From the NCBI GenBank assembly GCA_937872515.1, contig CALMSX010000048.1:26114-90113 (forward strand): a stretch of 64,000 nucleotides of DNA. The letters are read 5' to 3'. Below are positions 1-9,407 of this stretch, in pieces; within the stretch, counting starts at the first letter, position 1; each line of letters starts with the position of its first letter. The notes below the pieces were generated by a model. That model was not told the origin of the DNA, ran no database searches, and saw nothing but the letters and a program-made list of their open reading frames with translations. A program made the position numbers and the translations under genes. Source of the stretch: an uncultured Bacteroidota bacterium. GTDB taxonomy: Bacteria; Bacteroidota; Bacteroidia; Chitinophagales; Saprospiraceae.

Positions 1-416
1 AAACCCGGTGCAAGTCCGGTTTGAAGCACAAATGAGGTTTCGGCACCCTCAGCAATGGCCTTGATCTGATTGGTTTCAGATACATATTCGGTTAGGTTGG
101 CATAGTGACAGCCGCAAGTCCTTGCCATCTCCGCCATCTTTGGAGCCAGACTTCCAGGCAGGCAGTCAAGTAAAACGTCGCAGTCGTTTAAAACAGGAAC
201 TAGGTTTTCGTAATTTCCTCCCTTGTCCATTAAAATTCCTTCCAGTTTTACCTGGTGCGACGATCCTTCTTTGACAAAATAAAGGGCATCATCTAACGCT
301 TGTTGCGACACATCACCAAAGGCAATGTCGGCTTGAAAAATGTTGAATTCAGAAATAATGAGGGCTACTGCCTGGCCAATTCCGCCAGCGCCTGCAATAA
401 ATAACTTTGCTTTCAT
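1..416 (-). CDS. Saccharopine dehydrogenase-like NAD(P)-binding protein (3' end cut by window edge)
   Basis: An open frame begins at the ATG at 416 and runs leftward off the window with no stop, so only about 138 N-terminal residues are visible. Residues 9-14 read GAGGIG, a Rossmann dinucleotide-binding loop directly after the first beta strand. The later stretch with LLDCLPGSLAPKMAEMA and YANLTEYV resembles the saccharopine dehydrogenase / homospermidine synthase-like family. The family catalyses NAD(P)-linked oxidoreduction, for example in lysine metabolism, but the substrate cannot be set from this fragment. It is divergent from the amidohydrolase at 609. Confidence 0.75.
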   Translation of the reverse strand, partial: MKAKLFIAGAGGIGQAVALIISEFNIFQADIAFGDVSQQALDDALYFVKEGSSHQVKLEGILMDKGGNYENLVPVLNDCDVLLDCLPGSLAPKMAEMARTCGCHYANLTEYVSETNQIKAIAEGAETSFVLQTGLAPG

Positions 417-608
417 TTGATGGTTTTCGATTAAGGTGTGCAAAAGTAATCAAATAGCCCCACTTTTTGGAACGTAGCTCCGTGATTATTAACAAAGTAG
501 GGGCTGTTTTGCATCATTCGCGGGAAAAGAAACACAATATTGGATAATCCAACCAGAATGTGCCAAAGAAAGTACACTGTTTATTATCTTTCGGAAAAAT
601 TAACGGAG

Positions 609-2159
609 ATGCGTTCTTACATCATATTATTTATTTATACAATATGTATAATATTAAATATCAACGGACAAGTCACGGATGCACCCAATAGATCGGAGGG
701 CAAAGGGCCGTTTAAACGATTGATAATTAGGGGTGTAACCTTAATCAACAGCACCGGAGCCCCACCCTATGGTCCGGTGGATATTGTTGTGGAGGGCAAT
801 AAGATAGCAGAAATTAAAAGTGTTGGTTATCCGGGTGTAGCCATTGCTGAAAAATCGCGTCCGGTGGTCAACCCGGGTGATGAAGTTCTGGAATGTGAGG
901 GCATGTACGCCTTGCCGGGTTTTATTGACATGCACGGACACATAGGTGGCAAGTCGCAGGGTACTCCTTCTGAATACGTATTTAAACTGTGGCTGGGACA
1001 TGGCATCACCACGGTAAGAGATCCGGGCAGCGGCAACGGTTTGGACTGGAACCTGGCCCACAAAACAAAGAGTGCAAAAAACGAAATTACAGCCCCCAGA
1101 ATATTTTGTTACACCACCTTTGGCCAGGGTTGGGATAAGCCCATTTCAACAGCAGAAGAGGGCATAGCCTGGGTCAGGGAAAACGCAGCGAAGGGAGCAG
1201 ATGGAATCAAATTTTTTGGAGCTCCTCCTACCATCTTTGCCCCTGCATTGGCAGAGAACAAAAAACTGGGACTCAGATCAGCCTGCCACCATGCCCAGCT
1301 CGAGGTGGCCCGCATGAACGTGGTTGCTTCTGCTAAAGCGGGACTCACAAGTATGGAGCACTGGTATGGCCTGCCCGAAGCATTGTTTGAAGACAAAACC
1401 ATCCAGGACTATCCACCCGATTACAACTACAACAACGAACAGCACCGATTTGAAGAGGCAGGTAAGTTATGGAAACAGGCATGTCAGCCCGGCTCGGTTA
1501 AATGGAACCAGGTCATGGATCAGCTGTTGGCCCTTGACTTTACATTGGACCCAACCTTTAATATTTACGAAGCCAACAGGGATCTGATGAGGGCCCGAAA
1601 TGCCGAATGGCACAAGGATTTCACCCTCCCGTCTCTTTGGAAGTTTTATGCGCCAAGCAGGGTCTCACACGGTTCCTATTGGTTTGAATGGGGCACCGAG
1701 CAGGAGGTAGCCTGGAGGCAAAACTACCAGCTATGGATGCGTTTTGTCAATGAATACAAAAATCGCGGTGGCAGGGTTACCGCCGGTTCAGATTCAGGCT
1801 TTATTTACCAACTTTATGGCTTCGGATATGTACGAGAATTGGAGTTGCTGAGAGAAGCCGGTTTTCATCCGCTCGAAGTGATCAGGGCGGCCACAATCAA
1901 AGGGGCAGAAGCCCTGGGAGCCGACAAAGAAATAGGCAGTTTAGAGGTAAATAAAAAAGCGGACATCATCATCATGAAAAAAAATCCGTTGTCCAATTTA
2001 AAATACCTCTATGGTACCGGCACCCTGGTGTTGAATGATAAAAATGAAGAAGAAATGGCCGGCGGGGTTGATTTTACCATCAAAGACGGCATCGTTTATG
2101 ATGCTAAAAAATTGCTGGAGGATGTCAAAAACATCGTTAAAAAAGCTAGGGAAGAATAA
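609..2159 (+). CDS. Secreted amidohydrolase (imidazolonepropionase-like family)
   Basis: A 516-residue metal-dependent hydrolase of the amidohydrolase superfamily. The ATG at 609 is preferred over the in-frame TTG at 540 because it opens directly into a hydrophobic Sec signal (MRSYIILFIYTICIIL), implying export. Visible metal-site features are His109 and His111 (MHGH), a DGIKFFG lysine segment, histidines in SACHHAQ and SMEHWYG, and Asp395 in TAGSDSGF. The C-terminal part (EVIRAATIKGAEALG, IGSLEVNKKADIII) is the usual small beta-sandwich domain. Members cleave cyclic amides, peptides or related bonds; the substrate is unknown. A terminator follows directly, so it is probably monocistronic. 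Confidence 0.85.
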   Translation: MRSYIILFIYTICIILNINGQVTDAPNRSEGKGPFKRLIIRGVTLINSTGAPPYGPVDIVVEGNKIAEIKSVGYPGVAIAEKSRPVVNPGDEVLECEGMYALPGFIDMHGHIGGKSQGTPSEYVFKLWLGHGITTVRDPGSGNGLDWNLAHKTKSAKNEITAPRIFCYTTFGQGWDKPISTAEEGIAWVRENAAKGADGIKFFGAPPTIFAPALAENKKLGLRSACHHAQLEVARMNVVASAKAGLTSMEHWYGLPEALFEDKTIQDYPPDYNYNNEQHRFEEAGKLWKQACQPGSVKWNQVMDQLLALDFTLDPTFNIYEANRDLMRARNAEWHKDFTLPSLWKFYAPSRVSHGSYWFEWGTEQEVAWRQNYQLWMRFVNEYKNRGGRVTAGSDSGFIYQLYGFGYVRELELLREAGFHPLEVIRAATIKGAEALGADKEIGSLEVNKKADIIIMKKNPLSNLKYLYGTGTLVLNDKNEEEMAGGVDFTIKDGIVYDAKKLLEDVKNIVKKAREE

Positions 2160-2164
2160 TAAAT

Positions 2165-2192
2165 ATTGGGAAGGCACAATGTCCTTCCCAAT
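2165..2192. terminator. Bidirectional intrinsic terminator
   Basis: A perfect 10-bp stem, ATTGGGAAGG with CCTTCCCAAT, closes an 8-nt loop. It lies 5 nt after the amidohydrolase stop and 11 nt before the end of the convergent DUF1761 gene. CTCTTTTATTATT follows on the plus strand and an AT-rich tract follows on the minus strand, so it can serve both genes. Confidence 0.8.
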
Positions 2193-2203
2193 CTCTTTTA
2201 TTA

Positions 2204-2710
2204 TTATTTAAGCTGGGTAAACTGACAAATGAGTCCTCCCATAATCAAAAGGCTCACCGCCCAAAAGCCCCAATGGAGCATGATGTATTTCCAGCTTCTC
2301 CTTTCAAATAAGGCATTGATGGCAACAACAGGCAATACAAAAAATACAGAAGCAATAATGCCATGAATAGCACCGTGGCCGAAGGATCTGAAATTATTTC
2401 CATACTTATCCATAAAACTTTTTACGTCCATCATCACCTGTGAACTTGCATCACCAAAACCTGGTTCATTCATTACTATTGAATTGATGTGAAACTGATG
2501 AATGACCATAGACTGAAGAAAAAAACAAAGCATCAATGAGTAGAAATAAGTAAGACCAAAAATCATGGCCATGTTGCCTGATTTTAGTCGTTCCTCATCA
2601 ACACCAGATTCTTTCATCCAAATATTGGCAAAAGTTTTAGGATTGTAATAAATCGAACCTACCAAAAGGGGAACCAAAGCTGTTAAAAAAACGAGAACAA
2701 TTGAATTCAT
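2204..2710 (-). CDS. DUF1761-type membrane protein
   Basis: A 168-residue integral membrane protein with four hydrophobic segments (about residues 1-20, 50-70, 112-132 and 142-162). The early GSIYYNPKTFANIWMKESG segment, the central FGHGAIHGI and the final ERRSWKYIMLHWGFWAVSLLIMGG match the pattern I know for DUF1761, a family of unknown function. It stands alone, convergent with the amidohydrolase and 87 nt upstream of the start of the exopolysaccharide transferase stop region. No function can be assigned. Confidence 0.75.
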   Translation of the reverse strand: MNSIVLVFLTALVPLLVGSIYYNPKTFANIWMKESGVDEERLKSGNMAMIFGLTYFYSLMLCFFLQSMVIHQFHINSIVMNEPGFGDASSQVMMDVKSFMDKYGNNFRSFGHGAIHGIIASVFFVLPVVAINALFERRSWKYIMLHWGFWAVSLLIMGGLICQFTQLK

Positions 2711-2797
2711 GTGTAAAAGGTTTTGATTGTTGAAAAATCAAATATAACAAATTATCACATGTATGCTAACCGGCGGCTAACTTCCCAACGGACTTTC

Positions 2798-4219
2798 TTA
2801 CTTTCCGCGCCCCTGAATCAGGACCAAAACGGTATAAATCATGATTTTGAAATCGAGCGAAAGGCTCATATTTTCGATGTATAGGATGTCGAATTTAAGG
2901 CGCTGGATCATCTGGGGCAGGTTAGAGGCATAGCCATATTTAACCTGGCCCCAGGAGGTAATGCCGGGTCTCACCTTCAACAAATGTTTGTAGTGGGGCG
3001 CTTCTTGCATGATCAGATCAATGTAGTATTGCCTTTCGGGCCTTGGGCCTACCAGCGACATTTCGCCCCTAAGCACATTGATAAACTGGGGAATTTCATC
3101 CAACCTGTACTTACGCATAATTTTACCCCAGTGCGTAACTCGGTTGTCGTTTTCATGGGAGAGTTGGGGACCTGTCTTTTCAGCATCTACAAACATAGAC
3201 CTAAACTTCAGTATGTTGAACTTTTTGCCCTGGAGGCCTACCCTTTCCTGGCGATAGAAGATGGGCCCGGGTGATGAAGCTTTTATTTTAAGGATGATAT
3301 ACAAAATAAAAGGCGACAAGATCAATAAAGCTATGCTGCTGATCACAATATCCATTGCCCTCTTGACTACCCTCTCCCACTGAGGCATCAGGTCCTGTTC
3401 GATTTCAATCAAAACGGCACCGTAAACATGGTTCATTTTAACCGATCCCAGCATGATGTCGTACATATCCGGAATCACTTTAATTAAAAGCCGGTCGCTA
3501 TAGTCAAATAAGGTATCAAAAAGTTGTTTGATTTTGTTGTGCTCTGAAGTTTCAACCGCTACAATCACTTCTTCTACCCCTTCCTTTTCAATGACCTCTG
3601 AGAGATTGGCCATTTTTCCCTGTTTGGGCAAATATTTTTCCAGGTGGTTTTTTGAGTTGCCGTTAGAATCAATAAAACCTACAAAATTATGGCCGAGAGA
3701 ATAGGGCTTGCTGGTAATTTCCTCATAAAGATCTACCGCATTTTTATCACCGCCAATGATCAGGGTATTGTAGCTCACCTTGCCCGATTTGAGTCGCTTG
3801 CTGGCCCAGGTAAGGATCAACATTCTGAAAACAGCGGTGAAAGAAAAGTGGATCACTACCAGTTTGATAAAGGAAGAAAAATAACCATTCTGTGAGGTAG
3901 TGATGTCATCTGACAGCACCGCAAAAAACAGGACCAAGGAGCCGATGACGGAGGTAACAAAGGTTCTTTTTAAAACATTGATACGGCTGTAGCGATAAAT
4001 ATCCCTGTACTTATCCATTAAGTTGTAAAGCAAAAACCAAAATCCGGGAATCAGCAATAAGCCCAAAATCAGCTTATCGTCGGAAAAAATTTTAGATAAG
4101 GTAATGCCTGGCCACTCGGCTTGTTTCCTTAGAATAAAAAAAAGGGCCCAAGCCAGCAGGGCTGACAGGATGTCGAAAAATTTGTAACTGATGAGTCCAG
4201 CAGCGGTGTTCTTTGCCAT
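2798..4219 (-). CDS. Undecaprenyl-phosphate sugar phosphotransferase (WcaJ/PssZ type)
   Basis: A 473-residue polyprenyl glycosylphosphotransferase that starts exopolysaccharide repeat units by moving a hexose-1-phosphate onto undecaprenyl phosphate at the inner membrane. The N-terminal part has about five hydrophobic helices (residues 10-145). A CoA-binding-like domain follows (YNTLIIGGDKNAVDLYEE, about 148-260), then the catalytic bacterial sugar transferase domain (about 285-473). That domain carries KRAMDIVISS, FYRQERVGLQGK, FKFRSM-like FNILKFRSMF, RLDEIPQFINVLRGEMSLVGPRPE and RPGITSWGQV. Length and order match the family. It starts 1 nt after the stop of the lipoprotein gene, so the two are co-transcribed. 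The sugar (glucose or galactose) is not decidable. Confidence 0.92.
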   Translation of the reverse strand: MAKNTAAGLISYKFFDILSALLAWALFFILRKQAEWPGITLSKIFSDDKLILGLLLIPGFWFLLYNLMDKYRDIYRYSRINVLKRTFVTSVIGSLVLFFAVLSDDITTSQNGYFSSFIKLVVIHFSFTAVFRMLILTWASKRLKSGKVSYNTLIIGGDKNAVDLYEEITSKPYSLGHNFVGFIDSNGNSKNHLEKYLPKQGKMANLSEVIEKEGVEEVIVAVETSEHNKIKQLFDTLFDYSDRLLIKVIPDMYDIMLGSVKMNHVYGAVLIEIEQDLMPQWERVVKRAMDIVISSIALLILSPFILYIILKIKASSPGPIFYRQERVGLQGKKFNILKFRSMFVDAEKTGPQLSHENDNRVTHWGKIMRKYRLDEIPQFINVLRGEMSLVGPRPERQYYIDLIMQEAPHYKHLLKVRPGITSWGQVKYGYASNLPQMIQRLKFDILYIENMSLSLDFKIMIYTVLVLIQGRGK

Positions 4220-4220
4220 A

Positions 4221-5078
4221 TCAGAAATGTACCATTTTTACATTATCAAGATATGCCCTTGCGGACTCTTTTTGTTTCTTTTCATACAGCACCCTAAACA
4301 CAGGTCTGTAAGAAACCACACCCGGCCTCGAAATTTCATCCGTCAGGTTGATGTATGCCCTCTTCCAAACATCGGTTGGAGAGAGTACAACTTTGTACTG
4401 CAATATTTCTGCACCAAAAGTATTGGTCTGGGTACCAACATAGATGGCTTCCTCCGACTTATAGTCAAATTCGAGATACACGTTGCCGCCTTTGTTATTG
4501 CTATTGTTGAAATAACTTTCATTGGTAAATTCTACATCATCGTTTTCTTTATCGACAATCACTACCCCTGATTTATTGCCAAAAGAATGGTCATCACCGG
4601 TTATCGATAGTTTGGATTCTGTATTGCCGTCTAAATCAAAAGTGAGGAGGTGGAGTGAACTTTCAAAACCTTCTGTAAAATCAAAATAGGTTTCGTCTTT
4701 AAATTGATAATCGAGATCAATGGTATAATTTTTACCCTCTTCCAGGAATAATGTTGTTTTCAGAGGCAGATAAAAAGGATACTCCGCTGAAATGTTGCGA
4801 TCCGCATTTTCTTTGATACCGGCATTTATTTGGATCGACATTTCCTTACCGGTCGGTATCACAGGAACCTTGGCAGGAAGCGGAAAAACACCCAATAATT
4901 GGCCATCCACAATGACCCAAGCGTCCTGGATGCTACTAACAGGAGCCCCTTCGTCAGGTCTTACTGTAATGGCAGGATCTGAAAGCAGGAGATAGGCCGG
5001 TGTGTAACTATCATTGTCCGAAAAAGTACAGGCGGAAAAAAATAAAATGAAAGCAACTCCGAACCTGAGGATTGGCAT
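4221..5078 (-). CDS. Predicted lipoprotein of unknown function
   Basis: A 285-residue protein opening with a short hydrophobic segment ending FFSACTF, a lipobox that would place Cys17 as the lipidated residue. The rest is beta-rich with no catalytic motif that I recognise. Alternating segments such as YPFYLPLKTTLFLEEGKNYTIDLDYQFKD suggest a beta-sandwich or carbohydrate-binding-like fold. Its stop lies 1 nt before the glycosyl-phosphotransferase start, so an envelope role linked to exopolysaccharide is a reasonable inference. The promoter must lie in the 212-bp divergent region shared with the GH20 gene. Confidence 0.7.
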   Translation of the reverse strand: MPILRFGVAFILFFSACTFSDNDSYTPAYLLLSDPAITVRPDEGAPVSSIQDAWVIVDGQLLGVFPLPAKVPVIPTGKEMSIQINAGIKENADRNISAEYPFYLPLKTTLFLEEGKNYTIDLDYQFKDETYFDFTEGFESSLHLLTFDLDGNTESKLSITGDDHSFGNKSGVVIVDKENDDVEFTNESYFNNSNNKGGNVYLEFDYKSEEAIYVGTQTNTFGAEILQYKVVLSPTDVWKRAYINLTDEISRPGVVSYRPVFRVLYEKKQKESARAYLDNVKMVHF

Positions 5079-5290
5079 ATTTGGTTTTGGTTTGTTTAAA
5101 ATTGGAACGCAAAATACGCATACATAGTGTATGGAATATTTGAATTTTTTGTATTTATTATTTTAGAATATGTATCCAACCGACAGTTTTAATGCATTTT
5201 TCTGACTATCAAACAATTACAATACCGGCAAAAAGCTAATTTTTTGAAAACCTCCGAAACTTCTTACATTGTTGTCACAAATGTTGAGGA

Positions 5291-7522
5291 ATGAGATATT
5301 TTAGTCTGATCGTACTTTTTAGTTGCGTACTCTCAAATACAGCAATTTCGCAGGAAAAAGGCAGCCAACCGGGCATCATCCCCTTGCCCCAGCAATTGCA
5401 TTGGTTGGGTTATTCAATCCCTATGAAGGATATTGGCCTAGCTGATCAAACTGCCTGGCCTGAATTAAAAGAAATGGTAGCCAATTTATTACCTCTTGCT
5501 AAAAACCATTCCGTTAAAGCTAAATACACCCTGGAAATATCGGAAGATACTTCCCTTGGTGAGGAGGCATACAGCATAAACTTCATTAACCGGTCAATTT
5601 TGCTGAAGGCCGGAGATTACAATGGCGCTGTATATGGCATACAAACCCTGAATCAGATGTCGACCTCAGAGGCCAATGAAAGGGTGCTACATGCGGCTTC
5701 GGTTAGCGATGAGCCAAGATTCCCTTACAGAGGAATGCACCTGGATGTCAGCAGGCATTTTTTTTCGGTTCCGTTCATCAAAGAATACCTCCGCATGATG
5801 TCGAGGTACAAAATGAACACCTTTCATTGGCACCTGACCGATGACCAGGGTTGGAGAATAGAGATCAAAAAATATCCTAAACTACATGAGATCGCCGCTT
5901 GGAGAAACCAAACGCTGAAAGGCCATGCCGGACAAAGTAAGAAAGAATTTGACAATAAAAGATATGGAGGGTACTATACCCAGGAAGAAATAAAAGAAGT
6001 GGTTGCTTTTGCCGGAAAGCTGGGCATAGAGGTAGTGCCGGAAATAGAAATGCCCGGACATGCCAGTGCCGCTGTTGCCGCTTACCCTGAATTGGGTTGC
6101 ACTGGTAAACAAATAGAAGTTGTAGGAGAATGGGGTGTTTTTGACGATGTCTTTTGTCCTTCTGAGACCACCTTTCGGTTCCTTCAGGACGTCATGGATG
6201 AGATCATTCCTTTGTTTCCATCTCTCTACATTCACATAGGCGGAGATGAGTGTCCCAAAACCCAGTGGAAAAACAACCAACTGTGTCAGGACCTTATAAA
6301 TAAACACCATTTGGGCGATGAACACGGCCTGCAAAGTTATTTTATCAAACGAATTGAAATTTACCTCAACCAAAAAGGTAAAAAGATAATAGGTTGGGAT
6401 GAAATACTGGAAGGAGGTCTGGCACCCAATGCTACAGTCATGTCGTGGAGGGGAATAGAAGGAGGTCTGGCTGCCGCCAAACAAGGGCATGATGTAATTA
6501 TGACCCCAACAGATTTTTGTTACCTCGATTACTACCAATCCAGAAATCCCAAAGAGCCACTGTCTATTGGTGGCTACCTGCCATTGGAAAAAGTGTATGG
6601 TTACAATCCAGTGCCCACAGAATTAGAAGAGCGCTTGCATCACCACATCTTAGGCACCCAGGGAAATGTTTGGACCGAATACCTCAGCTCGCCCGAACGG
6701 GTATGGTATCAGGTACTGCCCAGGATGACGGCCTTGGCAGAAGTGGGATGGTCATCTGCAGATAAAAAAGACAAAGAAGAATATTTTCAACGCCTGCAAT
6801 ACCAATATGTTTTTTGGAAAGAAAAAGGAATCAATGCAGCGGATAAAAGGAAAGAACTTTCCTACCAAATAGCATCGGGTATGGGCGAAGGGATTACCTT
6901 AAAAATAATTCCGACCGGTGGCAGTCAGCCCATTTTAATATCGAGAAACGGAGGGAGGGCCGCCATTGAGAAGATGCCTATCACCATCGACAATAGTGTT
7001 GTATTGGATGCTTCCGTAGAGGGAGCAGAAGCAGCCGACCACAAAACATTTGAGTTTGAGTACCACAAAGCCGCCGGACAAAACATCACCTTAAAATTTC
7101 CGCCCAATGACAGGTACAAGGCATTTGGGCCAGGTACCCTGGTTGATGGACTCAGTGGCAATATCCAAAGTCACCATGAAGACTGGCTGGGTTTTGCGAT
7201 AGGTGAAATTGAGATAGGACTTTCGCTCCAAAAAACCGAAACCGTAGACACTGTTGCCCTCTCTTTTTACCACAGTCCGGATCAATGGATCTACGCACCG
7301 GCTCCTGAAAAAATTGAATTTAGCAATGGCCTGGTTCGGATACATCCAACCTTGGTTGAACGGTTACAAAAAGGAAACCAACGCACCTATCTATACACCA
7401 TTGATGCAAGGCAGATCAAACAAATGACCCTAACAATCGATAACAAAACAACCATCCCAAAAGGCCATGCTGGTGAGGGAAATCTACCCTGGGTTTTTAT
7501 GGATGAAATTCGCCTGAGATAG
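5291..7522 (+). CDS. Beta-N-acetylhexosaminidase, GH20
   Basis: A 743-residue secreted glycosidase that releases terminal GlcNAc or GalNAc from chitin oligomers, glycoconjugates or peptidoglycan fragments. A Sec signal covers about residues 1-20. An N-terminal GH20b-like domain (about 25-140) precedes the catalytic barrel, which starts with RFPYRGMHLDVSRHFF (143 on). FHWHLTDDQGWRIEIKKYP is the family signature, and IHIGGDE supplies the Asp319-Glu320 catalytic pair used in substrate-assisted catalysis. The C-terminal 200 residues are beta-rich and probably a CBM-like or Fn3-like accessory domain. A sodium symporter begins 63 nt downstream and may import the released sugar. Confidence 0.95.
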   Translation: MRYFSLIVLFSCVLSNTAISQEKGSQPGIIPLPQQLHWLGYSIPMKDIGLADQTAWPELKEMVANLLPLAKNHSVKAKYTLEISEDTSLGEEAYSINFINRSILLKAGDYNGAVYGIQTLNQMSTSEANERVLHAASVSDEPRFPYRGMHLDVSRHFFSVPFIKEYLRMMSRYKMNTFHWHLTDDQGWRIEIKKYPKLHEIAAWRNQTLKGHAGQSKKEFDNKRYGGYYTQEEIKEVVAFAGKLGIEVVPEIEMPGHASAAVAAYPELGCTGKQIEVVGEWGVFDDVFCPSETTFRFLQDVMDEIIPLFPSLYIHIGGDECPKTQWKNNQLCQDLINKHHLGDEHGLQSYFIKRIEIYLNQKGKKIIGWDEILEGGLAPNATVMSWRGIEGGLAAAKQGHDVIMTPTDFCYLDYYQSRNPKEPLSIGGYLPLEKVYGYNPVPTELEERLHHHILGTQGNVWTEYLSSPERVWYQVLPRMTALAEVGWSSADKKDKEEYFQRLQYQYVFWKEKGINAADKRKELSYQIASGMGEGITLKIIPTGGSQPILISRNGGRAAIEKMPITIDNSVVLDASVEGAEAADHKTFEFEYHKAAGQNITLKFPPNDRYKAFGPGTLVDGLSGNIQSHHEDWLGFAIGEIEIGLSLQKTETVDTVALSFYHSPDQWIYAPAPEKIEFSNGLVRIHPTLVERLQKGNQRTYLYTIDARQIKQMTLTIDNKTTIPKGHAGEGNLPWVFMDEIRLR

Positions 7523-7585
7523 CAAAAAAATAAAATATACCATTAAAACAGATCAAATAACTATTTTTACCCAAACATCAAAACC

Positions 7586-9361
7586 ATGCACTTAACCAAC
7601 AGCGACTGGCTCATCATTGTCCTATTTTTTATCATTACCCTGATCATTGGACTTTCGGTGGTAAAAAAATCGGGAGAGAACAGCGAAGAATTTTTTCTTT
7701 CCGGACGAAAAATGCCATGGTGGCTATTGGGTATTTCAATGGTGGCAACCACCTTTTCTGCCGATACACCTAACCTAGTCACCGACATCGTTCGTGTCAA
7801 CGGGGTGGCGGGCAACTGGGCCTGGTGGGCTTTTTTATTGACGGGCATGCTCACCGTTTTTGTATATGCTCGCTTATGGCGACGGTCAGAAATCACCACC
7901 GACCTGGAGTTTTATGAAATGAGGTACAGTGGCTCTGAAGCCAGAATTTTGAGAGCTTTCAGGGCCTTTTACCTGGGTGTGGTATTTAATGTGCTCATCA
8001 TGGGAACCGTAATGTTGGCAGGTATCAAAATAGCAGGCATCTTATTGGGCTTGGGTGCTGTAGAGACTGTTCTCATCGTGTCTGTCATCACAGTGATTTA
8101 TTCGTCATTTGGTGGCTTGAGAGGGGTTCTTTACACCGATTTTTTTCAATTTATCATAGCCATGATCGGCATGGTGTGGGCCTGTATCTACATTGTCAAC
8201 ATGCCGGAGATCGGAGGATTGACCAAGCTGCTTTCGCATGAGGTAGTAAAAAGTAAAATGGACCTAATTCCCTCCTTCGACAACAAAGACATGTTGATAA
8301 GTTTGTTTATTATTCCCATTGCTGTGCAGTGGTGGAGCACCTGGTACCCCGGGGCAGAGCCAGGAGGTGGAGGTTATGTGGCCCAACGGATGCTGTCTGC
8401 CAAAGATGAGACCAATGCGGTGACTGCTACCCTGCTTTTTAACATAGCCCATTATGCACTAAGGCCGTGGCCATGGATTTTAATTGCATTGGCATCCTTA
8501 GTTGTATTTCCCAATGTAAGCGACATTGCAGCCAAATTCCCCGGCCTCAATCCACAATTTATAAAAGACGATCTGGCTTTTCCAGCTATGTTATCCTTTT
8601 TGCCATCAGGTCTTTTGGGCATGGTCATAGCTGCATTGATAGCAGCATTGATGAGTACCCTGAGTACCCACTTAAATTGGGGCAGCTCCTATATAGTGAA
8701 CGATTTGTATCACCGGTTTTATAAGCCCAATGCGGAGCAGAAAACGCTGGTTAGAGTGGGTCAGGTTTCAACCGTTGTGCTGATGTTTTTAGGGGCGGGG
8801 GCCGCACTACTGATGGAAAATGCCAAACAAAGCTTTGACATCATCTTACAAATCGGAGCGGGAACCGGCTTGCTCTTTATCCTTAGATGGTTTTGGTGGA
8901 GGGTCAATGCCGTAAGTGAAATTACAGCTATGGTGGTTTCTTTTTTAGTAGCCCTGGTCTTACAACTGGACTTTGCCTCAGATCTGGTTTTTTATGAAAA
9001 ACTATTGATCAGTGTGGTAGTAACCAACGTATGCTGGATGCTGGTTGCCTTGTATTCAAAACCAACCCAGGAATCGGTTCTGATCTCTTTTGTGGCTAAG
9101 ATCAGGCCAATGGGTCAGGGCTGGGCACCCATCATAGAAAAAGCAATACAAACAGGGGCATTGACCAGCCAACAGATGGGAACCGGAAAACTGGCCCATC
9201 AAATATTGGCCATGATCGTAGGTTGTTTTATGATTTATGGACTGCTCTTTGGTCTTGGATATTTGTTGTACGGTCAGATGATGGCTGCACTGATCTGCCT
9301 TGGCGTATTTTTTATCTCCGCCTTTGTGATCTGGAAACTATGGAATACCATTAAAAACTAA
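7586..9361 (+). CDS. Sodium:solute symporter (SSF family)
   Basis: A 591-residue polytopic inner-membrane protein with about 13-14 hydrophobic helices. Family marks are the EFFLSGRKMPWWLLGISMVATTFSADTP stretch (described here by its ends, residues 33-60), the W-A-W-W-A-F-L segment, and YSSFGGLRGVLYTDFFQF near residue 171. These fit the SGLT-like branch of SSF transporters, which couple Na+ entry to uptake of sugars, amino-sugars or similar solutes. Its position right after the GH20 hexosaminidase suggests amino-sugar uptake, an inference only. A strong terminator follows. Confidence 0.92.
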   Translation: MHLTNSDWLIIVLFFIITLIIGLSVVKKSGENSEEFFLSGRKMPWWLLGISMVATTFSADTPNLVTDIVRVNGVAGNWAWWAFLLTGMLTVFVYARLWRRSEITTDLEFYEMRYSGSEARILRAFRAFYLGVVFNVLIMGTVMLAGIKIAGILLGLGAVETVLIVSVITVIYSSFGGLRGVLYTDFFQFIIAMIGMVWACIYIVNMPEIGGLTKLLSHEVVKSKMDLIPSFDNKDMLISLFIIPIAVQWWSTWYPGAEPGGGGYVAQRMLSAKDETNAVTATLLFNIAHYALRPWPWILIALASLVVFPNVSDIAAKFPGLNPQFIKDDLAFPAMLSFLPSGLLGMVIAALIAALMSTLSTHLNWGSSYIVNDLYHRFYKPNAEQKTLVRVGQVSTVVLMFLGAGAALLMENAKQSFDIILQIGAGTGLLFILRWFWWRVNAVSEITAMVVSFLVALVLQLDFASDLVFYEKLLISVVVTNVCWMLVALYSKPTQESVLISFVAKIRPMGQGWAPIIEKAIQTGALTSQQMGTGKLAHQILAMIVGCFMIYGLLFGLGYLLYGQMMAALICLGVFFISAFVIWKLWNTIKN

Positions 9362-9373
9362 AGCAGAACCAAT

Positions 9374-9404
9374 AAAAAAGGGGAAGTTTTACTTCCCCTT
9401 TTTT
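9374..9404. terminator. Strong bidirectional terminator
   Basis: A6-GGGGAAGT pairs perfectly with ACTTCCCC-T6 around a TTT loop, giving a 14-bp stem that carries its own U tract in either direction. It sits between the symporter stop at 9361 and the stop of the convergent gene at 9408. Confidence 0.92.
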
Positions 9405-9407
9405 ATT

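Noticed and set aside
5119..5133. Inverted repeat CATACA-TAG-TGTATG in the divergent region before the lipoprotein gene
   Set aside because: A 6+6 repeat is common by chance in AT-rich intergenic DNA, and no second copy or matching regulator was seen.
5882..6538. A 218-residue open frame on the minus strand inside the GH20 gene
   Set aside because: It is antisense to a well-supported catalytic domain and its translation has no recognisable motif, so it is a shadow frame.
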